In this document: positions 56,803 through 64,000 of the stretch, piece by piece
Position numbering within the stretch: the stretch's first letter is position 1
How the letters are laid out: each line of letters begins with the position of its first letter
NCBI RefSeq assembly: GCF_017368475.1
Contig: NZ_JAFNJE010000004.1
Span: 1 to 64,000 of the forward strand
Direction of reading: 5' to 3'
Source of the DNA: Alteromonas sp. 5E99-2
GTDB taxonomy: Bacteria > Pseudomonadota > Gammaproteobacteria > Enterobacterales > Alteromonadaceae
DNA length: 64,000 bases
Translations under genes and position numbers: made by a program
Notes under the pieces: generated by a model
What the model was told of the DNA's origin: nothing
Database searches by the model: none
The model's input: the letters and a program-made list of their open reading frames with translations, nothing else

Positions 56803-56861
56803 TCCAGTCAAGCTTACCTCAATTGATATTTTAGCCTTTATGGCAATTGGAGTTATTCCTT

Positions 56862-57575
56862 ATGACACATTCTGTTTTAGTTGTTGAAGACGATCCAGAT
56901 ATTGCAGATCTAATACGCGTTAATCTTTCAGAATTAGGCATTCAAACTACAATGCAAAATGACGGTAGACAGGGATTAAACTGCGCCAAAGAGAATAAGT
57001 TCGATCTGTTATTGTTAGATGTTATGTTACCGGAGATCAGTGGTTTAGATATTTGCCGTGAAATTCGCAGCTGTAAGCCTGAGCAAGCTATTCTAATGCT
57101 AACATCCAAAAACTCGGAAACTGATAGAGTATTAGGATTAGAGCTTGGCGCTGATGATTACATGACTAAGCCCTTTAGCGTTAGGGAACTGCAAGCACGT
57201 GTAAGATCTCATTTACGTCGTATTGATGTATACAGAGAATCACATCAAGCCGTATCTCAAGATGACATTATCAAAGTAGGCGAATTGGAAATTAATCCGA
57301 CTCACCATACTATATCCATAAAAGGTGAAGTTTTAGATTTAACGTCTACAGAGTTCGATTTAATACACCATTTAGCCAAGCACCCAAATCAGGTGTTTAG
57401 CAGAGCTCAATTATTAGAAAAAGTATGGGGCTATCACCACAGTGGTTACGAGCACACAGTGAATTCTCATATCAACCGACTAAGAGCGAAGGTAGAAGCT
57501 GACGCGACTTCTCCCAAAATAATTGAGACCGTATGGGGTGTGGGATACAAACTTAATCCGAGCGCCTTATCATGA
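56862..57575 (+). CDS. OmpR-family response regulator
   Basis: About 237 aa from the ATG at 56862, with GGAG upstream; the TTG at 56847 is less likely. Receiver domain: acidic pocket D10/D11, phosphoacceptor D53 in LLLDVMLPE, and the conserved Lys in MTKPFS. The C-terminal winged helix has the OmpR-type TSTEFDLIHHLAKHPNQVFSRAQLLEKVWGY. It overlaps the kinase gene by four bases (ATGA). Signal unknown. Confidence 0.95.
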   Translation: MTHSVLVVEDDPDIADLIRVNLSELGIQTTMQNDGRQGLNCAKENKFDLLLLDVMLPEISGLDICREIRSCKPEQAILMLTSKNSETDRVLGLELGADDYMTKPFSVRELQARVRSHLRRIDVYRESHQAVSQDDIIKVGELEINPTHHTISIKGEVLDLTSTEFDLIHHLAKHPNQVFSRAQLLEKVWGYHHSGYEHTVNSHINRLRAKVEADATSPKIIETVWGVGYKLNPSALS

Positions 57576-59056
57576 TGAAACTCTGCTTCTATCAGCGCAT
57601 CACTCTTATTGTAGTTGGTGTGTTTATGTTAATTTTGATCATGTTTTTCGCGGGTAGCTCATACCTTCAAAAACAAACTCGATACGAAGCAGAACAAGTA
57701 CTCCACCAAGATCTGGCTCATCACTTAGTAGAAGATAGCCCATTATTAAGCAATGGAGTGTATGATCACGAAGCTCTAAAAAATTCATTTCATATGCTTA
57801 TGCTGCTTGGGCCAGGCTTTGAGTTTTATTATTTAAATAAAGACGGAAAGGTTCTCACCCACTCCACCCACAAATCGCAACCAGTGGTCAGAGAAGCTAT
57901 CGATCTTAAGCCTATTCAATCATATATAAACAAAGATAAAGACTTTCCAGTCTTCGCAGACGACCCTAAAGATAGCGATAGACAAAAAATATTTTCCGCA
58001 GCTCCTATCTATAATGAAGGCCAGTTACAAGGCTATCTGTACGTAATTATTGGTGGCCAAGATTACGACTCCATCTTATCAGAATTACAAAATAGCCAAT
58101 CTCTGCGTGAATTTTTCATGTTTGTTGGAGCTGGCCTGATAGCAATTTTAGTTGTTTTATTGGTACTATTTAAGCTCATTACCGCACCGCTCAGAAATTT
58201 AGTAAAAGACGTAGCAGAATTTAGAGAAGCGGGTTATCGATTGGAAAAAGCCAAACTTTCCGGCCATAAATGGTGCGTAGACTCAAACAGCGAAATCGAC
58301 CGACTAGGCTGTGCATTCAGTGATTTATTCCATCACGTGGACGCACAATTTCATGCACTTGAAAGAATAAACGAACAGCGTAAAGAAATGCTGGCTGATA
58401 TCTCTCACGATCTCCGTACACCTTTAGCCAGTATGAAAGGCTATATCGAAACCTTGCACTTACAAGGTGATACCTTATCTAGAGAAGATCAACAACGTTT
58501 TATTAGTATTTGCATGCGCAATATGAACAACTTAAAGTTATTGATTGATCAAATTTTTGAACTCGCCTATTTAGAAGGTGGTCAAGTCACCATTCAAAAA
58601 GAAGCCTGTGCCATTGGTGAGTTCTTATTTGATATTACTAGCAAATTTTCGCTAGACGCAAAAAACAAAAATATAACGCTGCGACTCGAGCCAGGCCAAA
58701 TCGAAGGGTATGTAAATACTGATATGGGTAAACTAGAGCGTATTTTGTCTAACTTAATCGATAATGCAATTCGCCACACACAACCCGGTGGACAAGTCAC
58801 CTTGTTTGTAGAAGAAACGAATAGTGGTTTTAACGTTGGTGTTGAAGATACAGGTGTCGGTATTGCAGAGAATGAACTTGAATCTATTTTCACACCACGA
58901 TATCAAGCTAGCAATACCCAAAAACAAGATGGTAAAAATGTCGGCTTAGGTTTGGCAATTAGTCAAAAATTAGTGAGCTTATTAAACTCTGACTTAACAG
59001 TGAAAAGCAAATATGGCAAAGGTACCACATTTAGCTTTTCACTCCCTCAAGCATAA
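57572..59056 (+). CDS. Membrane sensor histidine kinase
   Basis: 494 aa. Two transmembrane segments (about 8-30 and 180-203) enclose a periplasmic domain (about 31-180). A HAMP-like linker follows, then the dimerisation helix with H279 in DISHDLRTPLASMKGYIETL, and the ATPase with N-box NLIDNAIRH and G-boxes VEDTGVGI and GLGLAIS. It partners the response regulator before it. The ligand cannot be told. Confidence 0.95.
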   Translation: MMKLCFYQRITLIVVGVFMLILIMFFAGSSYLQKQTRYEAEQVLHQDLAHHLVEDSPLLSNGVYDHEALKNSFHMLMLLGPGFEFYYLNKDGKVLTHSTHKSQPVVREAIDLKPIQSYINKDKDFPVFADDPKDSDRQKIFSAAPIYNEGQLQGYLYVIIGGQDYDSILSELQNSQSLREFFMFVGAGLIAILVVLLVLFKLITAPLRNLVKDVAEFREAGYRLEKAKLSGHKWCVDSNSEIDRLGCAFSDLFHHVDAQFHALERINEQRKEMLADISHDLRTPLASMKGYIETLHLQGDTLSREDQQRFISICMRNMNNLKLLIDQIFELAYLEGGQVTIQKEACAIGEFLFDITSKFSLDAKNKNITLRLEPGQIEGYVNTDMGKLERILSNLIDNAIRHTQPGGQVTLFVEETNSGFNVGVEDTGVGIAENELESIFTPRYQASNTQKQDGKNVGLGLAISQKLVSLLNSDLTVKSKYGKGTTFSFSLPQA

Positions 59057-59068
59057 TATTCGTTACGC

Positions 59069-60805
59069 TTACATCCGCTCTAGTGTTTCAATTCCAAGTA
59101 GCTCTAGGCCTTTAGATAAGGTCTTGGCTACTAATGCGATGAGCGCTAAACGACTTGCTTTTTCTTGCTCACTCACACCTTCTTTTAGAATAGGACACGC
59201 TTCATAGAATGACATTAGCGCGCTAGCTACATCGTACAAATAGGTACACAGAAGATGCGGCGTTGCATCTCGCGCTAGGGTTTCAATGACTTCACTAAAC
59301 TGAAGAAGTAATATGGCTAATTCACGTTCTTTCTCATGTTCTAACACCAAGTTGTTAGAGCCTAATGTACTTGTATCTATACCAGATTTAGTTAAAACGC
59401 TATTCACTCGAGTATAGGCATACTGTAAATAAGGTGCAGTATTACCTTCAAATGACAACATAGAGTCCCAATCAAAGACATAATCCGTCGTACGATGTTT
59501 ACTGAGGTCGGCATATTTAATTGCGCCAATACCAATATCATTGGCAACAGTGGTTTTTTCTTCGTCCGACATGTCATTGTCGCGCTCGGCAATCAAATCA
59601 CTTGCTCGTTGCACAGCTTCTTTTAACAGGTCAGCCAATTTGACTGTGCCGCCGGTGCGGGTTTTGAAAGGTTTACCGTCTTTGCCTAACATCATACCAA
59701 AGGGACAATGCTCATAACTTTGTTCAGGAGCGATAAATTCCGCTTTTCTTGCAACAATTTCGGTTTGTTTGAAATGCAAAGCTTGTCTTGCATCAGTAAA
59801 GATAAGGGTTCTGTCAGCATTCAATGTGTTGTTGCGATAACGAATCGCCGCTAAATCTGTTGTTGCATACAAAAATCCGCCACCGGATTTTTGTATAATA
59901 TAAACTGCCGGCTTACCTTCTTTGTCTGCCAATTCAGGTAAAAAGACAACTTGAGCACCTTGGTCTTCTACTGCAATTCCACTTGCTTTTAGCTCTGTTA
60001 CAACATCGTTTAAATCGTGGTTGTAGGCACTTTCTCCCATAATATCATCTCGCGTTAGCGACACGTTGAGGTAGTCATACACATCTTCAGAATGTTGAAT
60101 GGAGATATCAATGAACTGTTGCCACAAGGCTTTACAGCCTTCATCGCCTTGTTGCAAACGAACAACATATTCTCTTGCTCTGTCAGCAAAGCCTTCTTCA
60201 TTATCAAAACGAACTTTCGCTGCGCGATAAAAGTCTTCTAAATCGCTCAGCGCTTTTTCAGCAATTGCGTCTTCAGCCAAGGTGTCGCTTAAATGGGCCA
60301 ACAGCATGCCAAATTGTGTGCCCCAATCACCCATGTGATTTTGTCTAATCACATCATGGCCTAAAAATTCGAGGGTTTTGACTACAGCATCACCAATTAT
60401 CGTACTTCTCAGGTGTCCTACATGCATTTCTTTCGCTAAATTTGGAGCTGAATAATCAACAACAACTTTCTTTGATTCTTGTTTAGCGACGTTTAATCTT
60501 TCATCATTCAGCGCATCTATCGCAGACGCTGCAACGAAGCTATCTTTAAGAAAAATATTGATAAACCCAGGCCCTGCAATGTCGAGCTTTTCAACCACGT
60601 CATCGAGTTCCACCGCATCAACGATAAGCTCTGCAATATCACGAGGCGCTTTTTTTAATTTTTTTGCTAACGCCATAGCCCCATTAAATTGATAGTCACC
60701 AAACCCAGGGCGGGTATTTTTCGCAACGGGTACAACTGGGTTTTCAATGTTCATTGCGGCTAACGCAGCGCTAAAGCGCTCAACGAGTAAAGTATGTATA
60801 TTCAT
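59069..60805 (-). CDS. argS: Arginyl-tRNA synthetase
   Basis: 578 aa, class I synthetase. HIGH-type motif in KEMHVGHLRSTIIGDA, and the KMSKS region is replaced by MLGKDGKPFKTRTGG as usual for ArgRS. The C-terminal DALR anticodon-binding domain has YLQYAYTRVNSVL. It is convergent with the histidine kinase gene and follows prfC by 13 bases on the minus strand. Confidence 0.97.
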   Translation of the reverse strand: MNIHTLLVERFSAALAAMNIENPVVPVAKNTRPGFGDYQFNGAMALAKKLKKAPRDIAELIVDAVELDDVVEKLDIAGPGFINIFLKDSFVAASAIDALNDERLNVAKQESKKVVVDYSAPNLAKEMHVGHLRSTIIGDAVVKTLEFLGHDVIRQNHMGDWGTQFGMLLAHLSDTLAEDAIAEKALSDLEDFYRAAKVRFDNEEGFADRAREYVVRLQQGDEGCKALWQQFIDISIQHSEDVYDYLNVSLTRDDIMGESAYNHDLNDVVTELKASGIAVEDQGAQVVFLPELADKEGKPAVYIIQKSGGGFLYATTDLAAIRYRNNTLNADRTLIFTDARQALHFKQTEIVARKAEFIAPEQSYEHCPFGMMLGKDGKPFKTRTGGTVKLADLLKEAVQRASDLIAERDNDMSDEEKTTVANDIGIGAIKYADLSKHRTTDYVFDWDSMLSFEGNTAPYLQYAYTRVNSVLTKSGIDTSTLGSNNLVLEHEKERELAILLLQFSEVIETLARDATPHLLCTYLYDVASALMSFYEACPILKEGVSEQEKASRLALIALVAKTLSKGLELLGIETLERM

Positions 60806-60818
60806 TAAAATTGTTCTC

Positions 60819-62405
60819 TTAGTGCTCGCGAGTCGTTGCGAATTCGATATCAGGGTAGCGTTCTTGTGCTAACTGCAAATTAACTCGAGTGGGCGCAATA
60901 TAAGTTAAGTTATCGCCGCCATCTAAAGCTAGGTTTTGCTCAGCTTTACGTCGGAATTCATCCACTTTTCGCTCGTCGCCATATACCCAGCGGGCCGAAG
61001 CGACATTGATATGCTCGTATATCGCATCAACTTTATATTCAGATTTAAGCCTAGCTACAACAACGTCGAATTGCAGAACACCTACGGCACCAACTATTAA
61101 ATCATTATTAATTAATGGTCTAAAGACTTGCACGGCACCTTCTTCGGATAGCTGAATTAAGCCTTTTTGCAATTGTTTTTGCTTTAATGGATCTTTTAAC
61201 CGAATGCGCTTAAACATCTCAGGCGCAAAGTTTGGTATTCCGGTAAAACGGTAATCATCACCAGAAGTAAAGGTGTCGCCAATACGAATAGAACCGTGGT
61301 TATGCAAACCGATAATGTCTCCTGCATAAGCTTCTTCTAGTAACGCTCGATCCCCCGCAAGAAACGTAAGTGCATCAGAAATACGTACGTCTTTACCTAT
61401 TCTGGTATGACGCATTTTCATGCCTTTTTCATACTTACCAGAAACAATACGACAAAACGCAATACGGTCTCGGTGTTTGGGGTCCATATTCGCTTGTATT
61501 TTAAATACAAAACCACTGAACTTATCATTGTCTGAGTCTATGCGCCCATCATTTGTATCTCGCCCCTGAGGCGCAGGAGCCCATTCCGTTAGACCATCTA
61601 ACATATGGTCTACACCAAAATTACCCAATGCAGTTCCAAAGAACACAGGGGTGAGCTGACCTTCATTAAACAGCTCCACATCAAATTCGTTTGACGCGCC
61701 CGTAACGAGCTCTAATTCGTCGCGTAATTGTTGCGCTAAATCAGACCCGACTTTTTCATCAAGCTCAGGGTTGTCTAATCCTTTAATAACGCGTAGTTCT
61801 TGTATGGTATGACCCTGTCCCGATTGGTACAACAAGGTTTCATCACGTTGAATGTGATAGACGCCTTTAAACAGCTTTCCACAGCCAATAGGCCAGGTAA
61901 TAGGGGCGCATAAGATATCTAGCTCTGTTTCAACTTCATCAAGTAATTCCAGAGGATCGCGAATATCTCGGTCTAATTTATTCATGAAAGTAACAATAGG
62001 CGTGTCGCGCAGACGTGTTACTTCCATCAGCTTACGGGTGCGATCTTCAACCCCTTTCGCTGCATCGATAACCATTAAACAGGAATCAACGGCAGTCAGT
62101 GTTCTGTAGGTATCTTCCGAAAAGTCTTCGTGTCCTGGGGTATCAAGTAAGTTAACTAAACTATCGCCATAAGGAAACTGCATCACCGAGGTAGTTACTG
62201 ATATACCTCGCTCTTTTTCCATTTCCATCCAGTCAGACTTTGCGTGCTGCCCAGATTTTTTACCTTTTACCGTTCCAGCAGTTTGAAGCGCATTTCCAAA
62301 AAGTAGCACTTTCTCAGTAATGGTGGTTTTACCTGCATCTGGGTGAGAGATGATAGCAAAAGTCCGTCGCTTATTAATTTCTTCGATAAAACTACTACCA
62401 CTCAT
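60819..62405 (-). CDS. prfC: Peptide chain release factor 3
   Basis: 528 aa. GTPase that removes RF1/RF2 from the ribosome after termination. G1 motif [11 protein letters not shown]3 [15 protein letters not shown]4 NKLDRD; EF-G-like later domains with [11 protein letters not shown] and [12 protein letters not shown]. ArgS follows on the same strand, so the two translation genes may share a transcript. Confidence 0.97.
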   Translation of the reverse strand: MSGSSFIEEINKRRTFAIISHPDAGKTTITEKVLLFGNALQTAGTVKGKKSGQHAKSDWMEMEKERGISVTTSVMQFPYGDSLVNLLDTPGHEDFSEDTYRTLTAVDSCLMVIDAAKGVEDRTRKLMEVTRLRDTPIVTFMNKLDRDIRDPLELLDEVETELDILCAPITWPIGCGKLFKGVYHIQRDETLLYQSGQGHTIQELRVIKGLDNPELDEKVGSDLAQQLRDELELVTGASNEFDVELFNEGQLTPVFFGTALGNFGVDHMLDGLTEWAPAPQGRDTNDGRIDSDNDKFSGFVFKIQANMDPKHRDRIAFCRIVSGKYEKGMKMRHTRIGKDVRISDALTFLAGDRALLEEAYAGDIIGLHNHGSIRIGDTFTSGDDYRFTGIPNFAPEMFKRIRLKDPLKQKQLQKGLIQLSEEGAVQVFRPLINNDLIVGAVGVLQFDVVVARLKSEYKVDAIYEHINVASARWVYGDERKVDEFRRKAEQNLALDGGDNLTYIAPTRVNLQLAQERYPDIEFATTREH

Positions 62406-62567
62406 ATTTGAAAACCTTTTGAAAACAATTTACCCACCACACAATTAGCCAATACAGTTGCGCTATTAAAAGCGCGGTATTCTACCGAAAATGATGAACT
62501 TTTGCTTATCAAAATTACTACAGATAGTAAAAATAGATATTATTCAAACAAGTCATGACTAAGAGCC

Positions 62568-63029
62568 CTACAATACTAAGCTCATAATTAATGCACTTTC
62601 TCGGATTTTAGGGTCATTCACACCAGGATAATAACTCGCTCGTTTGCCTACTTCGCTAAAACCTAACTTCTGATAAACACGAATTGCGGTAATGTTAGCT
62701 GCTCGCACTTCCAAAAAACACTGTCTGGTAGATTGGGTATCGAATTGCCCAATAACCTGTTTTAAGAAATCGGTACCAATGCCTTTATTTCTAGCGCTCT
62801 GATGTACGGCTATATCCATTAGTGTGATTTCATCTAATACCTGTAAAGTAATGGCATAGGCAATAATCGAGTTACTTGTATCTGATGCGATATAAAGGGT
62901 GTAGGGTTCGCTTACCATATCGAAAAAAACCTTTTTCGACCACGGGTATGGCTGGCTTTCTTGGTGAATTAAAAAACATTCTTCAATCTGCGCTTCCTGA
63001 CCAACAGAAACGATATGTAGCTCAATCAC
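62568..63029 (-). CDS. rimI: Ribosomal protein S18 alanine N-acetyltransferase
   Basis: 153 aa. GNAT fold with the acetyl-CoA loop VHQSARNKGIGTDFLKQ and the C-terminal RVYQKLGFSEVGKRASYYP; the sequence SYYPG...ALIMSL is typical of RimI. It acetylates the N-terminal alanine of S18. It overlaps the holD-like gene by four bases, the holD-rimI arrangement of E. coli. Confidence 0.9.
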   Translation of the reverse strand: MIELHIVSVGQEAQIEECFLIHQESQPYPWSKKVFFDMVSEPYTLYIASDTSNSIIAYAITLQVLDEITLMDIAVHQSARNKGIGTDFLKQVIGQFDTQSTRQCFLEVRAANITAIRVYQKLGFSEVGKRASYYPGVNDPKIRESALIMSLVL

Positions 63030-63478
63030 GCCACAGGCTCAGCACATTTACACATCGCTTTCCATAAACTTTTCTTTTGCGATGCTGATAAAGCAGTTAA
63101 TTGAAATGGCACAGACACAAGCGATGAGGAAAACAATATAGGCTTTGAATCATCGACCTGCCATTCCTTAGTATTAGGTAGTGCCATATTGATGTCTTCG
63201 AAAAAAGTCTGAATATCGGTAATGACTGGTGAGCTAGTTTCTGTAAGCTTAATAACTTGTTCAACGTTTGATACTGGAACTTCTGGCCGCTTCTGAATGG
63301 TATTTTTAGGAACATCTTTTGACTTTACAGATGAACGGAGTGATTGAATAGGATCAATATTTTGAGCTGGTAGCACATCACAAGACTGCACTTTTTCTTT
63401 AGCATCTTTGTGCTGCTGTGTCTCAAACACAACAATTCCCATTTGTTTCAATAAAGCGTGTTGATAATCACTTAACAT
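63026..63478 (-). CDS. holD: DNA polymerase III psi subunit
   Basis: About 150 aa from the ATG at 63476-63478; the longer frame would run through the tRNA gene. The N-terminal MLSDYQHALLKQMGIVVFE and the C-terminal SASQKKSLWKAMCKC match the HolD pattern (first helix for clamp-loader contact, LWxxxC end). A middle linker of about 40 residues is variable. It would bridge the chi subunit and the clamp loader. Placed by its neighbour rimI; sequence similarity to E. coli HolD is low. Confidence 0.8.
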   Translation of the reverse strand: MLSDYQHALLKQMGIVVFETQQHKDAKEKVQSCDVLPAQNIDPIQSLRSSVKSKDVPKNTIQKRPEVPVSNVEQVIKLTETSSPVITDIQTFFEDINMALPNTKEWQVDDSKPILFSSSLVSVPFQLTALSASQKKSLWKAMCKCAEPVA

Positions 63479-63505
63479 GAGTAAACAAAGAGTACTTAAA
63501 AAAAG

Positions 63506-63582
63506 TGGCAGGGGTGGAGGGACTCGAACCCCCAACCATCGGTTTTGGAGACCGCTGTTCTACCAATTCGAACTACACCCCT
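63506..63582 (-). tRNA. tRNA-Trp (CCA)
   Basis: On the minus strand, a 77-base cloverleaf with encoded 3' CCA: acceptor AGGGGTG paired with CACCCCT, the GTTCGAGTC T-arm, and the anticodon loop CTCCAAA, anticodon CCA (complement of 63546-63548). It lies 27 bases before the holD start. Confidence 0.97.
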
Positions 63583-63610
63583 AACGAGGTGGTGAATTAT
63601 ACGTATGAAG

Positions 63611-64000
63611 TTATAAAGGTAAAGCATTTTTAGCCTCGTACCATAAACCATTTGTAATTTGTGTACATAATTTCATCGCTTGAACATAATTGAACACTTC
63701 TTGTGCGCTTCTTCCTAGTTTTTCTGCGTAACTTTCAATCACCTGATGAGCCTGGCTTAAGGGTATTTGGTTTATAGAAATTGCCGATGCGATATCAAAA
63801 TAGCGGTTTCCCCATGCAAGATACTCCCAATCAACCACTATTAAGGGGGCGTGGGATAATATATGCCCTAAAGACAAGTCGTTATGGCATAAAACTCGAG
63901 GTTCTGTGTCAAACAATTTATTATAATCGTCAGTGCCTTGCTCAATATCATGGAGCCACTTTTCTTGCTCACTTTGACTTAAATGTTCAAGGTAATGTTG
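63611..64000 (-). CDS. Aminoglycoside/choline-kinase-like phosphotransferase, partial
   Basis: 130 residues read to the window edge; the N-terminus lies outside. Catalytic loop LCHNDLSLGHILSHAPLIVVDWEYLAWG holds the HxD of the APH/choline-kinase fold, with the metal-binding Asp in DWEY followed by the RYFDIAS stretch. Members include thiamine kinase and choline/ethanolamine kinases; the substrate cannot be told from this half. Confidence 0.85.
   Translation of the reverse strand, partial: QHYLEHLSQSEQEKWLHDIEQGTDDYNKLFDTEPRVLCHNDLSLGHILSHAPLIVVDWEYLAWGNRYFDIASAISINQIPLSQAHQVIESYAEKLGRSAQEVFNYVQAMKLCTQITNGLWYEAKNALPL

Noticed and set aside
63479-63535. Longer start for the holD-like gene
   Set aside because: The extension reads through the tRNA-Trp gene and gives a PPPLPLFL-type run; the ATG at 63478 is a better start.
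1-64000. CRISPR arrays, prophage, integrons or known defence genes
   Set aside because: No repeat-spacer pattern, integrase, or defence-gene signature was seen on either strand.

Overview
The window looks like chromosome of a marine gammaproteobacterium of the Alteromonadales, most likely an Alteromonadaceae member of the Glaciecola/Paraglaciecola/Alteromonas type. This is inferred from the moderately low G+C, the protein sequences and the gene order. Several blocks match E. coli order: fabB-mnmC ... yfcL ... epmC, fadR-nhaB-dsbB, fadD-rnd and holD-rimI. No phage, plasmid, CRISPR array or rRNA operon is visible. One tRNA (Trp) is present.

Layout. 1-5.8 kb: a minus-strand run fabB, pdxB, asd and the 5' part of fimV, which leaves the window. 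5.9-7.8 kb: mnmC, divergent from fabB across a FabR-like palindrome. 7.8-25.4 kb: an accessory block between mnmC and yfcL, which are neighbours in E. coli. It holds two FlgO-like lipoproteins, a Fur-box-preceded imelysin / di-haem / imelysin operon, a secreted jelly-roll protein behind a LacI-type operator, the ppsR/ppsA pair, and a lactate module (DcaP-like porin, LysR regulator, lldP, dld, lldD). 25.4-30.3 kb: yfcL, an ATP-NAD kinase-like gene, a thioredoxin-2 gene and epmC on minus; then a three-gene plus-strand operon ending in a membrane-anchored retropepsin-like protease.

30.3-40.8 kb is rich in lipid genes: a GMC oxidoreductase, a DUF445 / TetR / wax-ester-synthase operon, a patatin lipase, a degenerate HD-GYP-like protein, two phasin-like proteins and fadR. 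40.9-50.6 kb: nhaB-dsbB-GNAT, then the minus-strand run fadD, rnd, ycgL, mltB-type transglycosylase, FAH-family hydrolase and ycgN, preceded by an alpha/beta hydrolase and a Slp lipoprotein. 51-53 kb is a graveyard of insertion-sequence remnants (ISAs1-like and IS3-like) around one small unknown gene. 53-64 kb: tsaB, yoaA, a TraB/GumN protein, an OmpR-type two-component system, argS, prfC, rimI, holD, tRNA-Trp and the start of an aminoglycoside/choline-kinase-like gene that leaves the window.

Functional themes: iron acquisition (imelysin operon), growth on lactate feeding gluconeogenesis (lldP/dld/lldD with ppsA under PpsR), and fatty-acid synthesis, activation and storage (fabB, fadD, fadR, wax ester synthase, patatin, phasins). 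I see no clear large undescribed system. The most unusual items are the imelysin operon without the DUF1513 gene often found with it, the DUF445-TetR-WS/DGAT operon, an orphan LacI-type operator, an 11-bp-periodic repeat before the two-component operon, and a 26-bp palindrome whose ends are the stop codons of two convergent genes.
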